64,000 nucleotides of DNA from Alterisphingorhabdus sp038748365. Its GTDB lineage: Bacteria; Pseudomonadota; Alphaproteobacteria; Sphingomonadales; Sphingomonadaceae. The stretch covers positions 12,708 through 76,707 of the forward strand of contig JBCDIZ010000011.1 in the NCBI GenBank assembly GCA_038748365.1, in the 5' to 3' direction. Made by a program: the position numbers and the translations under genes. A model generated the notes under the pieces. That model was not told the origin of the DNA and searched no databases. It saw nothing but the letters and a program-made list of their open reading frames with translations. This document shows, piece by piece, positions 51,756 through 60,149 of this stretch (position 1 is its first letter; every line of letters begins with the position of its first letter).

Positions 51756-53453
51756 TTACTCAGTGATACGGTCCAGAAAATAGCCGTCCAGAGCGCCGCG
51801 CAGCGCAATCAGTGTTTCCGCGGCGTGCCAGGCACGATCCGACCGCAACAGGCCACGATTGTCAGCGTCCGCCGCCTGCAACAGCAAGCGGTTGGCTTTC
51901 ACACGCATAGTGAGGTCGGCTCCCTCCGCTACTCTGGTCATCGCCAGCAATTGCCACGGGAACACGGTGTGGCCGGTGGTGTCAAAACGCTGGTCACGCC
52001 CGGCTCGATAGACCACCCTATCGCTCCTTTCGGTATAACCCGGTGTCTGGAAGCCATTAATTTCCTTGGCCCACGCAGCGCCATAGCCGCGTGGGCCGGT
52101 AACATCCTCGGGTGAAGCCATTACCACTGCGATTGCCGCCAGACTAAGCGAGGGCATGGAATTGGGAACCGAAGGATAGTCAAGTCTGCGGTCTGCTTGG
52201 GTCGGAGCGGTTTGGCGCAGAAAAATCCTCGCCCGCCTTAGGGCCAGATCTATATCGGGACGCAACGGCGCGCTTTCCGGCATTAGCGAGCCCTGATACA
52301 TCAAGGCGATGACTGCCCAGGCCGTGGCGTAGGTGGAAGCGTGTCTCGCTTGATCGATGGTATCGAAATAGACCGGCCAGGAACCATTTTTGAATTGCTG
52401 AGCGAGCAGCGCCTGGATTTCGCGTTCCTCGGGCGCGGCGCCCAAACGCGCCTTCGCCGCAAGCACCCAGCTGGTCGCACCAATATCGCCAAGCCCTGGC
52501 GTCTCGGTCCAGCACACACAGGTCTCGTTGCGCCGGTCTTGGATATAGCGCAGAATAGTCTCGGACGGGATTTCGCGCAGGCCCGATAGCGCCATTGACA
52601 TCTGCGCCACCTCCCATGGTTCATTGACCTCAGGATCGGCAAGCACAGCCTGCAACTGCGTCTCGAGATGATCAGCCATAGCCGTGACACTGTCCCGCAG
52701 ATCGGCTTCGTCGCCGGAACCGATCGCCATTCCGTCCGGCTGGTCCACTGCAAGATACAGTGCGCGACCGTAATCAAGCGGTGTGAAACGCCCATCGGTA
52801 AGATCAACCGCGATTGCCAGCAAAGCGGCAGCAGGCAGCGCAAAGCGTAGAGAGCGAGCCCAGGGTAAGCGACGACGCTTCTGGGCCAGCCATTCTCGCG
52901 CCAATGGGGTAAAAGCGCTGGCCGGAAACTGCGCCACGAACTGCTCCAGGTCGGCCCGGCGTCGCTTGGTACGCACGCTGCGCCACAGTTCCATCTCCTG
53001 CTGGTTAAGCCGATCCTGATCGGCCAGCGCGAGCTCGCCATTGGCTGTCGGCTTGGCATCGGCCTCGCCAACGCGCCTGGAAACGATCTCCATAAAGTCG
53101 GCCAGAACCGGATCGGCAGGGTCGCCCGTCCAGCCACTAAGGTCATGGGTATGGGTGGTGTTAAATGGTACCGGCGGCTGTAGGGAATGCACCATCACCG
53201 GGGTCAGCACCCCGCGATCAAAGGCGCGCGATGCCTCGCTCTTGACCCATTTGCTGGCGAGTGATTGATCAGACCAGATTACGATCACCGTCTTGGCCTG
53301 ATCGAGCAGTTGGTCGATTTCAGCCTGGAAATCTTCGCCAGCGGCTAGCTCGCTGTCCCACCATACGGAAAAGCCACGCTCTGCAGCGGCAACAGCCAAT
53401 GCATGGGCAAGCGGCCGATCGCTGCGTGTATAGGAAATAAAAACATCGGTCAC
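51756..53453 (-). CDS. TIR domain protein with membrane helix and toroid-like domain
   Basis: 565 residues, GTG start with GAAGG upstream. Residues 1-130 form a TIR domain (DVFISYTRSDRPLAHAL, FSVWWDSELAAGEDF) with the probable NADase Glu73 in SKWVKSEASRAF. A linker with the WRSV...ADLEQFVAQFP motif, common in TIR and caspase-like proteins, leads to a membrane helix near 200-217 (FALPAAALLAIAV). The rest is helical with a QxxxGSWP element (QQFKNGSWPVYF), recalling the alpha/alpha-toroid of terpene cyclases. The architecture suggests a membrane-tied effector. It is the first gene of the pair with the cyclase. Confidence 0.85.
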   Translation of the reverse strand: MTDVFISYTRSDRPLAHALAVAAAERGFSVWWDSELAAGEDFQAEIDQLLDQAKTVIVIWSDQSLASKWVKSEASRAFDRGVLTPVMVHSLQPPVPFNTTHTHDLSGWTGDPADPVLADFMEIVSRRVGEADAKPTANGELALADQDRLNQQEMELWRSVRTKRRRADLEQFVAQFPASAFTPLAREWLAQKRRRLPWARSLRFALPAAALLAIAVDLTDGRFTPLDYGRALYLAVDQPDGMAIGSGDEADLRDSVTAMADHLETQLQAVLADPEVNEPWEVAQMSMALSGLREIPSETILRYIQDRRNETCVCWTETPGLGDIGATSWVLAAKARLGAAPEEREIQALLAQQFKNGSWPVYFDTIDQARHASTYATAWAVIALMYQGSLMPESAPLRPDIDLALRRARIFLRQTAPTQADRRLDYPSVPNSMPSLSLAAIAVVMASPEDVTGPRGYGAAWAKEINGFQTPGYTERSDRVVYRAGRDQRFDTTGHTVFPWQLLAMTRVAEGADLTMRVKANRLLLQAADADNRGLLRSDRAWHAAETLIALRGALDGYFLDRITE

Positions 53454-53790
53454 GGCTTGCCTTCAATGATCAGCGATATTTGACAGTAATCGGCAGCAAA
53501 TCTGAGGCTTGGCGGGGCTATAAAACTGTATGCAACACGACGGAACCTCGGGTAAAAAATTACCGCGAAAGTGGCGCAGGGTCAACAAATCTGGAAACAC
53601 TTAGAACATGCCTGCAGGGCCGTCTGTGCGAATCAAAGTGAAGTAGCTCCACCAAGTTTTCTCAGATGAATGCTAAAGCGATTTAGGACAGCGTTCGCGT
53701 CTGACAGCAATATCTGTAACAGATCGTAACCAGATGTCACGAATAAGCAGGTATATCGCTCATTAGGATGAATTGGCAGAGCTGGACCGC
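53454..53790. other. 337-base gene-free region upstream of the TIR operon
   Basis: No credible gene: the minus-strand frame at 53633-53893 overlaps the next gene and lacks family features. The AT-rich part at 53520-53580 is likely to hold the promoter of the TIR-cyclase pair. No clear repeat or operator was seen. Confidence 0.5.
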
Positions 53791-54279
53791 TCAAGGCAAC
53801 ATAGCACTTTTCGCCGGGTCTCCCGCTCGGAATATCAGCGTGTTTACACTGGTCCCTGATTCCAGATTGACCAGGTTTTCCTGTCGTGACCATATGTTGG
53901 AGAGGATTTGCGAGTGGACCAGCAATTCTGCGCCCGGTCCTGGAGATGTGCCTTCTTGCAGGACAATCAGATTGCCGCCTTCAATCTCGGTTCCCAACAG
54001 CGTCAACGCAATCACTTCCCCTCTGCTGCTGATCGAGAAATTTTCGGCGACATAGTTCGCAAAGGCGCGGCGGCTTTCGATATCTGTGACGATATCGGGG
54101 GCTCTCATGCCCTGGGCTTCCAGCGCATGTTCTGCATCATGCAGAGGTATCCGGTGCACCACTTCGAGCATCTCGGTGCGCGGATTATGCGAAACCGTTG
54201 AGATGGTAATCTTCTGCTGATGCGCCGCTACTGGCATCGCCAGCAGCAGCGCAGCGATCACAATAAGCAGCCGTGTCAT
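53791..54279 (-). CDS. DUF6702-like secreted protein
   Basis: 162 residues with a signal peptide (LIVIAALLLAMPVAAHQ). The mature part starts QKITISTVSHNPRTEMLEVVHRIPLHDAEHAL, resembling DUF6702 proteins, which in many genomes sit beside M1 peptidases, as here. Its ATG overlaps the M1 gene stop by four bases, so the two are coupled. Periplasmic location inferred. Function unknown. Confidence 0.7.
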   Translation of the reverse strand: MTRLLIVIAALLLAMPVAAHQQKITISTVSHNPRTEMLEVVHRIPLHDAEHALEAQGMRAPDIVTDIESRRAFANYVAENFSISSRGEVIALTLLGTEIEGGNLIVLQEGTSPGPGAELLVHSQILSNIWSRQENLVNLESGTSVNTLIFRAGDPAKSAMLP

Positions 54280-56711
54280 TTTTTGGAGCTCTTTTTCGAT
54301 CCTTGTGCTTCGCCCATCAGGTCACGGCCAGTGCGCGATTTGGGATCGGGGGATTTGAAGGCTTCCACCCGGCTCGGGATAATCCGCCGCGGATAGTGGT
54401 TGTTTTCGATATTCGCGTCCGCCGTCTCCCAATCGGGGTCGACGACCACTTGCGCCAATTCCTTGCCTTTGGGGAATACCAGCAGCTTCTTGACGCGCCG
54501 CGAATTGCGCCGCCAGATTTCCGCCGGGATCATCATCTTCTCGCTGCTGCCATCGGCGAAGGTCAGGCCGAGAATAATCGGCATCACCAGGCCGCCCTTA
54601 TTGGAAAAGCTCAGTACATAATAGTTGGCATCTTCCTTGACCGCGCGGTCAAAGGCGCTGCGCATCCAGGGTTCGTCGAGAGATTCCAGAAACTCGGTAT
54701 AGCTTTTGCGATCCTTGGGCGTGACGGTGAACTGGTCATTATCGTCATAGAAATCGGTGACGCCGGGATTCTCCAGCACCCAGATCGGCAGACGCTGTTC
54801 ACGGTTCTGGCGGACGCCGACTTTCTCCGGCTCATCCGCCAACTCCTGGCGACGGCGCGGCAGGTCGATATCGGGGTCTTCGGTGTCGATGCGTAGCTTG
54901 TGAATCGTGTCGAGCGAGATATCGACATGATCAGTGGTGTAGAACCAGCCGCGCCAGAACCAGTCGAGATCGGTGCCCGAGGCTTCTTCCATGGTACGGA
55001 AGAAATCGGCTGGTGTGGGCCGCTTATGCTTCCAGCGGCGGGCATATTCGCGCAGTGCAAAATCAAACCGCTCGCGCCCGATAATCGTATCACGCAGGAT
55101 ATGATAGGCGGCTGATGGCTTGCCATAGGCATTGGGGCCGAGATTCAGCACGCTGTCCGATTGGGTCATGATCGGCACTTGCTGGCTCGAAGTCATATAA
55201 GGGATGAGGTCACGCGCCAGACTGCGGGTCCATGGCATATCCGGGTCCCATTCATAGCCCGCAACGGAATCGAGGAAGGAATTGATGCCTTCGTCCATCC
55301 AGGTCCATTGCCGCTCATCCGAATTCACTGTCATCGGGAAGTAGATATGGCCGATTTCGTGGATCACCACGCCGACCAGAAAGACCTTTTCCGACAGCGA
55401 ATAGGTGCGGGTGCCATCCTCGTTCAGCGTTGTGCGCGGGCCGTTGAAAGTAATCATTGGATATTCCATGCCGCCAACCGGACCATTGACCGACTGCGCC
55501 GTTGGATAGGGATAATCAAAGCTGAAACGCGAATAGACCTTCATCGTGTGGACCACGGCGGCGGTCGAATATTTGCGCCATAGCTCGCCGCCTTCCTTGG
55601 GCCAGAAGGACATGGCCATCACTGTCTCGTTCTCGGCGCCCGGCTGTTGATGCCCTTGCGCATCCCACATGAATTTGCGGCTGGAGGCCCAGGCAAAATC
55701 GCGAACATTCTCCGCGCTGAAGCGCCAGGTCTTGGTGCCACTAGGGCCGGAGCCTTCATTGGCAGCCGCCTCTTGCGGGGTGACAATGAACATCGGTTCA
55801 TCGGCGGTTCTTGCAGCTTGCAGCCGCTGACGTTGTGTTGCGGTCAGAACTTCTTCCGGGTTATTCAAAACCCCTGTCGATGCGACAATATGATCGTCGG
55901 GCACCGTCATCGTCACATCATAATTGCCGAATTCCAGCGTGAACTCGCCGCGGCCGAGAAATTCCTTATTGTGCCAGCCTTCATAATCCGAATAGGCGAC
56001 CAGACGCGGGAACCATTGGGCAAGCAGGAAGATATCATTGCCGCCGGGGCGCGGATCATCGGGGAAATGCTCATAGCCGGAGCGTGCGGAAACCGAGTTT
56101 TCCTCGACGATATTATAGGCCCATTCAATCTCGAACTCGACGCTTTGCTCGGGCGCGAGCACGGTCGGCAGATCAATCCGCATCAGCGTGCCGACAATGG
56201 TGTGATCCAGCGCCGTCCCATCTAGCAACCGGACAGCGCCGATATCATAGCCGAAATCATTGTCGGCCATAGACTGCTGACGGCGAAGTTCTCCGAGGGA
56301 GAGTCTTGCTGGTTTATCACCACTTGCTGCTGAAACGCTGGGGCCGCGCCGGCCGGGGCCACCAAAGGTATTGGTCAACTGCGCCATTGAATCCTTGCGG
56401 AAAATATTCTGGTCGAGCTGCATCCAGATCCAGGGCAGGGCATCTGGGGAATTATTAGTATAGCGAATGGTCGCTCTTGCCGTCAGGCGGCGCTTTTTCT
56501 CATCCAGCTCCGCGGTGATGCGATAATCCGCCTGTTGCTGCCAATATTGATGGCCCGGAGCGCCCGAGGCGTTGCGATAGACATTGGGGTCGGGAAGAAC
56601 CTCGTCAAGCTGACGAAACTTGTCTTCGAAATCGCCCTTGGTCTGTTGAATGCCCTGCGCCAATGAGGGTGATGCAATCAGTAATGCGGCTATGAAAGCG
56701 ATAATTCTCAA
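54276..56711 (-). CDS. M1 family metallopeptidase, secreted
   Basis: 811 residues. A signal peptide (RIIAFIAALLIASPSLAQG) begins at a TTG (56711) preceded by AGGGAGAG; no ATG gives both a ribosome site and an intact signal, so I infer TTG initiation. The catalytic signature is complete: GGMEYPMITF, VVIHEIGHIYFP (HExxH) and the downstream Glu in TWMDEGINSFL. Large accessory domains follow and a Lys/Ser-rich end. The enzyme is an aminopeptidase-type zinc protease of the periplasm or surface. Confidence 0.92.
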   Translation of the reverse strand: MRIIAFIAALLIASPSLAQGIQQTKGDFEDKFRQLDEVLPDPNVYRNASGAPGHQYWQQQADYRITAELDEKKRRLTARATIRYTNNSPDALPWIWMQLDQNIFRKDSMAQLTNTFGGPGRRGPSVSAASGDKPARLSLGELRRQQSMADNDFGYDIGAVRLLDGTALDHTIVGTLMRIDLPTVLAPEQSVEFEIEWAYNIVEENSVSARSGYEHFPDDPRPGGNDIFLLAQWFPRLVAYSDYEGWHNKEFLGRGEFTLEFGNYDVTMTVPDDHIVASTGVLNNPEEVLTATQRQRLQAARTADEPMFIVTPQEAAANEGSGPSGTKTWRFSAENVRDFAWASSRKFMWDAQGHQQPGAENETVMAMSFWPKEGGELWRKYSTAAVVHTMKVYSRFSFDYPYPTAQSVNGPVGGMEYPMITFNGPRTTLNEDGTRTYSLSEKVFLVGVVIHEIGHIYFPMTVNSDERQWTWMDEGINSFLDSVAGYEWDPDMPWTRSLARDLIPYMTSSQQVPIMTQSDSVLNLGPNAYGKPSAAYHILRDTIIGRERFDFALREYARRWKHKRPTPADFFRTMEEASGTDLDWFWRGWFYTTDHVDISLDTIHKLRIDTEDPDIDLPRRRQELADEPEKVGVRQNREQRLPIWVLENPGVTDFYDDNDQFTVTPKDRKSYTEFLESLDEPWMRSAFDRAVKEDANYYVLSFSNKGGLVMPIILGLTFADGSSEKMMIPAEIWRRNSRRVKKLLVFPKGKELAQVVVDPDWETADANIENNHYPRRIIPSRVEAFKSPDPKSRTGRDLMGEAQGSKKSSKK

Positions 56712-56849
56712 GATGCTCTCCCTGAGTGTATGCAGGTGTCTCAAATGTGATGAAGTGAAGTATCTTCGGGAGGTGTTAAACACTTTCCTTGTCAATCGCA
56801 ATTGCAGTGACACGGGCAGCGACCAGCTCGAAAAAAATGTCAACTAAAG

Positions 56850-56876
56850 TGTAAGAATCCGGGTTCGGCTTGCGTC
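56850..56876 (+). promoter_or_regulatory. Candidate ECF-type promoter
   Basis: TGTAAGAATCC at 56850-56860 could be a -35 element and CGTC at 56873-56876 a -10, 17 bases apart from TGTAAG. CGTC is a common ECF -10 core. It lies just upstream of the metallothionein-like gene and would let the adjacent sigma factor drive its own operon. No experimental support. Confidence 0.45.
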
Positions 56877-56911
56877 TTTCCTTCTGAATGCTCAAATCAG
56901 AGGAGAAAAAC

Positions 56912-57070
56912 ATGGCTGATCTTAACCAATGTGCCTGTGGCACTTGCTCACCTCAATGCGGCTGCGCCCAGGTTCAACCGAATGAGACACAATGTTGCTG
57001 CGGTGAAACCTGCACATGCAAGGAATGCACATGTGGTCCAAGCTGTGGGTGTCAAAACGCCAGGAAATGA
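56912..57070 (+). CDS. Small cysteine-rich metallothionein-like protein
   Basis: 52 residues with 14 cysteines, many in CxC or CxxC pairs plus a CCC run (residues 28-30), and almost no aromatic or hydrophobic residues. This is a metallothionein-like composition, so it should bind Cu(I), Zn or Cd as a cluster. The ATG at 56912 follows AGAGGAG; an ATG at 56888 is in frame but without a site. The ECF sigma gene follows after 14 bases. It does not match a metallothionein family I can name. Confidence 0.75.
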   Translation: MADLNQCACGTCSPQCGCAQVQPNETQCCCGETCTCKECTCGPSCGCQNARK

Positions 57071-57084
57071 AGTAAGCTTCCGTC

Positions 57085-57639
57085 ATGGAGGATATCGACC
57101 CTAAATCGCGTATTGAAGATGCGCTGCTTACCCACGGGCCAGAACTTAGGCGTTTCGTGGCGGCGCGCGTGCACGACTCAGATGTGGATGATATCCTTCA
57201 GATCGCCGCCATGCGCGCGGTCGAAAAAGCGGACAGTCTGCAAGATTCTCAGCGGATCTTGCCATGGCTATATCGCATACATCGCAATGCGGCGATCGAT
57301 TTCGGGCGTAAACTGGCCAGCGAGCAGCGCAAGTTGGACGCTTTGGCGGCGGAGCCTGTATCTGTCGAGGCCGAGGATCACGCACATTGCCGATGCAGTA
57401 TTGCGCAGGCTCGCCAGCTCAATACGCGCTATGCAACCATCCTTGACCTAGTCGATATAGGTGGCGCGTCGCTGAAAGAGGCGGCACGCATCCTTGATGT
57501 TACGGTCAATACCGCAACGGTCCGCCTGCACAGGGCACGTATCGCGCTGAAACAGAGTCTGCTGGAACATTGCGGCGTCAAAAACATGCGGGAATCCGTC
57601 GATTGCAAATGTTCCTCCGCCAGCTGCTGTTCGACCTAA
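57085..57639 (+). CDS. ECF sigma factor with a cysteine-rich C-terminus (CorE-like)
   Basis: 184 residues. Sigma region 2 (DVDDILQIAAMRAVEKAD and LPWLYRIHRNAAIDFGRK) and region 4 (SLKEAARILDVTVNTATVRLHRAR) are clear. A CxC pair (Cys102, Cys104) lies between them, and the C-terminal tail has Cys163, Cys174, Cys176, Cys181 and Cys182. This arrangement resembles CorE of Myxococcus, a sigma factor that senses copper directly through its cysteines, with no anti-sigma factor. None is encoded next to it here. It follows the metallothionein-like gene. Confidence 0.85.
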   Translation: MEDIDPKSRIEDALLTHGPELRRFVAARVHDSDVDDILQIAAMRAVEKADSLQDSQRILPWLYRIHRNAAIDFGRKLASEQRKLDALAAEPVSVEAEDHAHCRCSIAQARQLNTRYATILDLVDIGGASLKEAARILDVTVNTATVRLHRARIALKQSLLEHCGVKNMRESVDCKCSSASCCST

Positions 57640-57697
57640 TCCGAATAGCTCTCCCAGACGCTGGACGCACCGCAATATCATCTGCTAGAAACTTTTA

Positions 57698-58104
57698 GGC
57701 CAGAGGGCTGGACAGCCACGCGTCGGAGCATTTGCGAAGGCTCGAGGAAAGTCCGGGCTCCACGAAACAAAGATGCCGGATAACGTCCGGCGGTCGTGTC
57801 TTTCGAGAGATTGGGTGGTACGATCAGGGACAGTGCAACAGAAAGCAGGTCGCGAAGGCTTCGGCCCCGTGACAGTGAAAGGGTGCGGTAAGAGCGCACC
57901 GCGCGCCCCAGCAATGGCCGCGGCACGGTAAACCCCATCTGGAGCAAGACCAAATAGGGATGGCGGGGCAGCGCAAGCTGCCGGACGGTTTCGGGTCCAT
58001 GCCATCCGGGTTGGTTGCTGGAGCGTATCAGCAATGATACGCCAAGAGGAATGGCTGTCGAACCTGAAAAGGGGAACAGAACCCGGCTTACAGGCCCTCT
58101 GGCA
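57698..58104 (+). ncRNA. rnpB: RNase P RNA
   Basis: The 5' end GCCAGAGGGC pairs with the 3' end GCCCTCTGGC (stem P1). The hallmark GAGGAAAGTCCGGGCTCC, the ACAGAAAGCAGG element and a distal GGCTTACAGG are all present, as in bacterial class A RNase P RNA. It processes pre-tRNA 5' ends with RnpA. Open frames on the opposite strand are shadows. The sequence just before 57698 holds its promoter. Confidence 0.96.
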
Positions 58105-58119
58105 TAATATCGAACCGGA

Positions 58120-58260
58120 TTAATATCCGGAAGTGACGGAAATAAAGGAAGAACTGCCGCCGGAAGCCGCCAGCTCGCTGGGAGCAGGCTCTTGTGCAAG
58201 CACAAAGCCCAGCATCATCAGGCTGGAAATCACCACAGAAAGAGTCAGTTGGCGGCTCAT
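58120..58260 (-). CDS. Small secreted or membrane peptide
   Basis: 46 codons. The predicted peptide opens MSRQLTLSVVISSLMMLGFV and reads as a signal or membrane helix followed by an Ala/Ser/Gly-rich tail. AAGGA lies 12 bases upstream of the ATG. It is convergent with rnpB and its stop overlaps a small CCGGAT-TAAT-ATCCGG hairpin (58115-58130). Short, with no known family, so a chance frame cannot be excluded. Confidence 0.45.
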   Translation of the reverse strand: MSRQLTLSVVISSLMMLGFVLAQEPAPSELAASGGSSSFISVTSGY

Positions 58261-58419
58261 TACGTTACATATTCCTTATTGCTGCATTGCAATATGGGCG
58301 ATGGTTAAGACGAAACAACCCGGGTTCGACCAAGAACGCTGGCGGACGATAAACCGCATTTATCGCCTTATCCATTTCTTGGGGTGGATATTCACTGCAC
58401 CAAGGCTTAACTTATCAAA

Positions 58420-58956
58420 ATGGCAAGAACGGGCAGATCGGTTGATTGGGGCTTCCCCCGCTGGCGTGGCTATGGCGCTGCGCGGGAGGCGGAAGCAGTG
58501 CGGATTTGTGATCGTCATGGTTGCAATGAGCCGGGTACCTGCCCCGCGCCGAAATCCCCCAACAGCCCCGAGCGATGGTATTTCTGCGAAAAACATGCAG
58601 CGGAATATAACCGTAGCTGGAACTATTTTGAGGGACTGAACAAGGAAGAAGCCGCCGCCCGCGCCAAGGATGAGGCTCGCGATGCAGGCGGTTATTCGCA
58701 AGCCTCGCACTATGGCTGGGCCGGATCGGGCGATGGCAGCCGGTCGGCAGATGAGATGCGCGCGTTGGAGGTATTGGGGCTTGAACCGGATGCGGATTTT
58801 GCTGCGGTGAAGAAGTCTTATCGCTTACTAGCCAAACAGAACCATCCCGATATCAACCCTGATGACAAGAAAGCCGCTGAGCGGTTTCAGGCCATTCAGT
58901 TAAGCTATCAGGTGCTGAAATCCGCAGAAGAACGACGCGAGTGGAAACCGGATTGA
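58420..58956 (+). CDS. J-domain protein with a Cys/His-containing N-terminus
   Basis: 178 residues. The J domain is C-terminal: ALEVLGLEPDADFAAVKKSY then AKQNHPDINPDD, with the HPD motif intact. The N-terminal 60 residues hold CDRHGCNEPGTCPAP and YFCEKHAAE, a Cys/His cluster that could bind zinc. This is a DnaJ-type co-chaperone for DnaK but without the Gly/Phe or zinc-finger regions of DnaJ. A weak AAGG precedes the ATG. Confidence 0.88.
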   Translation: MARTGRSVDWGFPRWRGYGAAREAEAVRICDRHGCNEPGTCPAPKSPNSPERWYFCEKHAAEYNRSWNYFEGLNKEEAAARAKDEARDAGGYSQASHYGWAGSGDGSRSADEMRALEVLGLEPDADFAAVKKSYRLLAKQNHPDINPDDKKAAERFQAIQLSYQVLKSAEERREWKPD

Positions 58957-58980
58957 ATCCTCCCCATTCCGGGGAGGATT
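58956..58980. terminator. Bidirectional hairpin between convergent genes
   Basis: AATCCTCCCC-ATTC-GGGGAGGATT, a perfect 10-bp stem made from the same end unit as repeat family B. It reaches the sufE stop codon, and a short T run follows on the plus strand, so it can terminate transcription of the J-domain gene and perhaps of sufE. Confidence 0.75.
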
Positions 58981-59384
58981 TATAAATAGCGCTGTGCTGT
59001 CTCTTTGATCAGCGCGATCATGTTGGGGATACCTTGGGTGCGGTTGGAGGAGAGCTGGTTTTTGAGGTCAAATGGCTCCAGTGCCGCAGGAATATCGGTG
59101 TCGAGTATCTGTTGTGGTGAACCGTCTTGCACGGTGGTGAGCACCAGCGCAATAATGCCTTTGGTGATCGCGGCATTGCTATCCGCGAGGAAGTGCAGGT
59201 CGCCATTATCCGTGCGCGTTGGGTAGACCCAGACTGCGGCTGAGCAGCCCCGGACCAGTGTCGCATCGGTCTTGAGCGCATCGGGCATCGGCTCGAGCGC
59301 GCGACCCAGTTCGATCAACAGGCGATAGCGCTCATCGCTATCGAGAAATTCATATTCTTCAACAATATCATCAAGGCTCTGCAT
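58980..59384 (-). CDS. sufE: SufE-type sulfur acceptor
   Basis: 134 residues. The active Cys47 lies in LVRGCSAAVWVYP; flanking IVEEYEFLDSDERYRLLIELGR and ALVLTTVQDGSPQQIL match the family. SufE accepts sulfur from the desulfurase SufS for iron-sulfur cluster assembly. No other suf gene is near. A repeat copy lies upstream at 59431-59571. Confidence 0.94.
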   Translation of the reverse strand: MQSLDDIVEEYEFLDSDERYRLLIELGRALEPMPDALKTDATLVRGCSAAVWVYPTRTDNGDLHFLADSNAAITKGIIALVLTTVQDGSPQQILDTDIPAALEPFDLKNQLSSNRTQGIPNMIALIKETAQRYL

Positions 59385-59430
59385 GGCCGCGCGCTTAGCA
59401 ATGTCTGGGAGTGTGGGGAAGGGGCTAAAA

Positions 59431-59571
59431 AAATCCTCCCCATTTATGGGGAGGGGGACCAGCGAAGCTGGTGGAGGGGGTTATCAATCCGGCACGGCGC
59501 AAGTGGAGATCCCCTTCCGACCCGCCTTCGCTAAAGCTACGGCGCGCCAGCTCCCCGTGAACGGGGAGGAT
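59431..59571. repeat. Palindromic repeat, family B, intergenic (copy 6)
   Basis: Begins AAATCCTCCCCATTTATGGG and ends CTCCCCGTGAACGGGGAGGA, with CTTCGCTAAAGCTACGG inside, the reverse complement of the GTAGCTTTAGCGAAG core of other copies, so the core is inverted here. It starts ten bases beyond the last psp-operon gene and may act as its terminator. Confidence 0.9.
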
Positions 59572-59580
59572 TTTAGGTTC

Positions 59581-59826
59581 TTACAACTCCACCCCCGCTG
59601 CAATCGCTTCTAGCTTGCGCAGACGCTCGCGCAGGTCTGCCAGCTCAATCCGGGTATTGGTATTGTGCGGGTCCAGCTCTTCGGTTTCATTGCCAGGGCG
59701 TTGCCGCAATTCCATACGCTTCAGCGCGATCCAGTCATTCCAGGCGCGCAGCGCGGATGCTGCTAGAATGGCGATGCCCAGCAGCGCGGCTGCGGTGACA
59801 ATCAAGATGGTGTTGGGGTCCTGCAT
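59581..59826 (-). CDS. Small membrane protein of the psp operon (member 6)
   Basis: 81 residues: one membrane helix (ILIVTAAALLGIAILAASAL), a tryptophan-containing segment NDWIALKRMEL, and a coiled-coil end (LADLRERLRKLEAI). It resembles the other small proteins of the operon but the common VERI-TD motif is degenerate. It is the last gene before the repeat at 59431-59571 and 28 bases downstream of the next. Confidence 0.7.
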   Translation of the reverse strand: MQDPNTILIVTAAALLGIAILAASALRAWNDWIALKRMELRQRPGNETEELDPHNTNTRIELADLRERLRKLEAIAAGVEL

Positions 59827-59854
59827 GGCGATAATCCTCTAAGGTTGCCTCTCA

Positions 59855-60115
59855 TCAGTCCTTGCGTAAATCTTCAATTTCGCGCGCCAGTTCGCGCGAT
59901 CCGCGGTCATCGGTGATCACCCGCTCAAGCACGGCGATGCGCTCCTTCAGCTGCTTGACTTCGGTCTGCAGTGCCTTGGCTTCGCCATTATCGGCATGAT
60001 ATTCATTACCGTCCTCGTCAGACAAAATGCCATGCTGGGCGCGATAACGGGCACGTAATACCCCGGCGATGGAAACGATCAGAACAATGCCAATAACCAT
60101 TTCAAACGGATTCAT
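59855..60115 (-). CDS. PspB-like small membrane protein (member 5)
   Basis: 86 residues: an N-terminal membrane helix (MVIGIVLIVSIAGVLRA), a short basic-acidic linker RYRAQHGILSDEDGNEYHADNG, and a coiled coil ending KERIAVLERVITDDRGSREL then REIEDLRKD. The coiled-coil end matches the other small proteins in this operon almost word for word. Confidence 0.78.
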   Translation of the reverse strand: MNPFEMVIGIVLIVSIAGVLRARYRAQHGILSDEDGNEYHADNGEAKALQTEVKQLKERIAVLERVITDDRGSRELAREIEDLRKD

Positions 60116-60149
60116 CTGTATTCCCTCATTCCTGTTCTTATCTCTCTGC

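Noticed and set aside
53633..53893. A minus-strand frame upstream of the TIR gene
   Set aside because: It overlaps the DUF6702-like gene in another frame and lacks any domain features.
57678..58205. A 175-codon open frame antisense to rnpB
   Set aside because: It lies over the full RNase P RNA, whose conserved elements and end pairing are clear. The predicted protein has no family features.
58133..58639. A plus-strand frame overlapping the J-domain gene
   Set aside because: It is GTG-started, without family features, and overlaps the well-supported J-domain protein in another frame.
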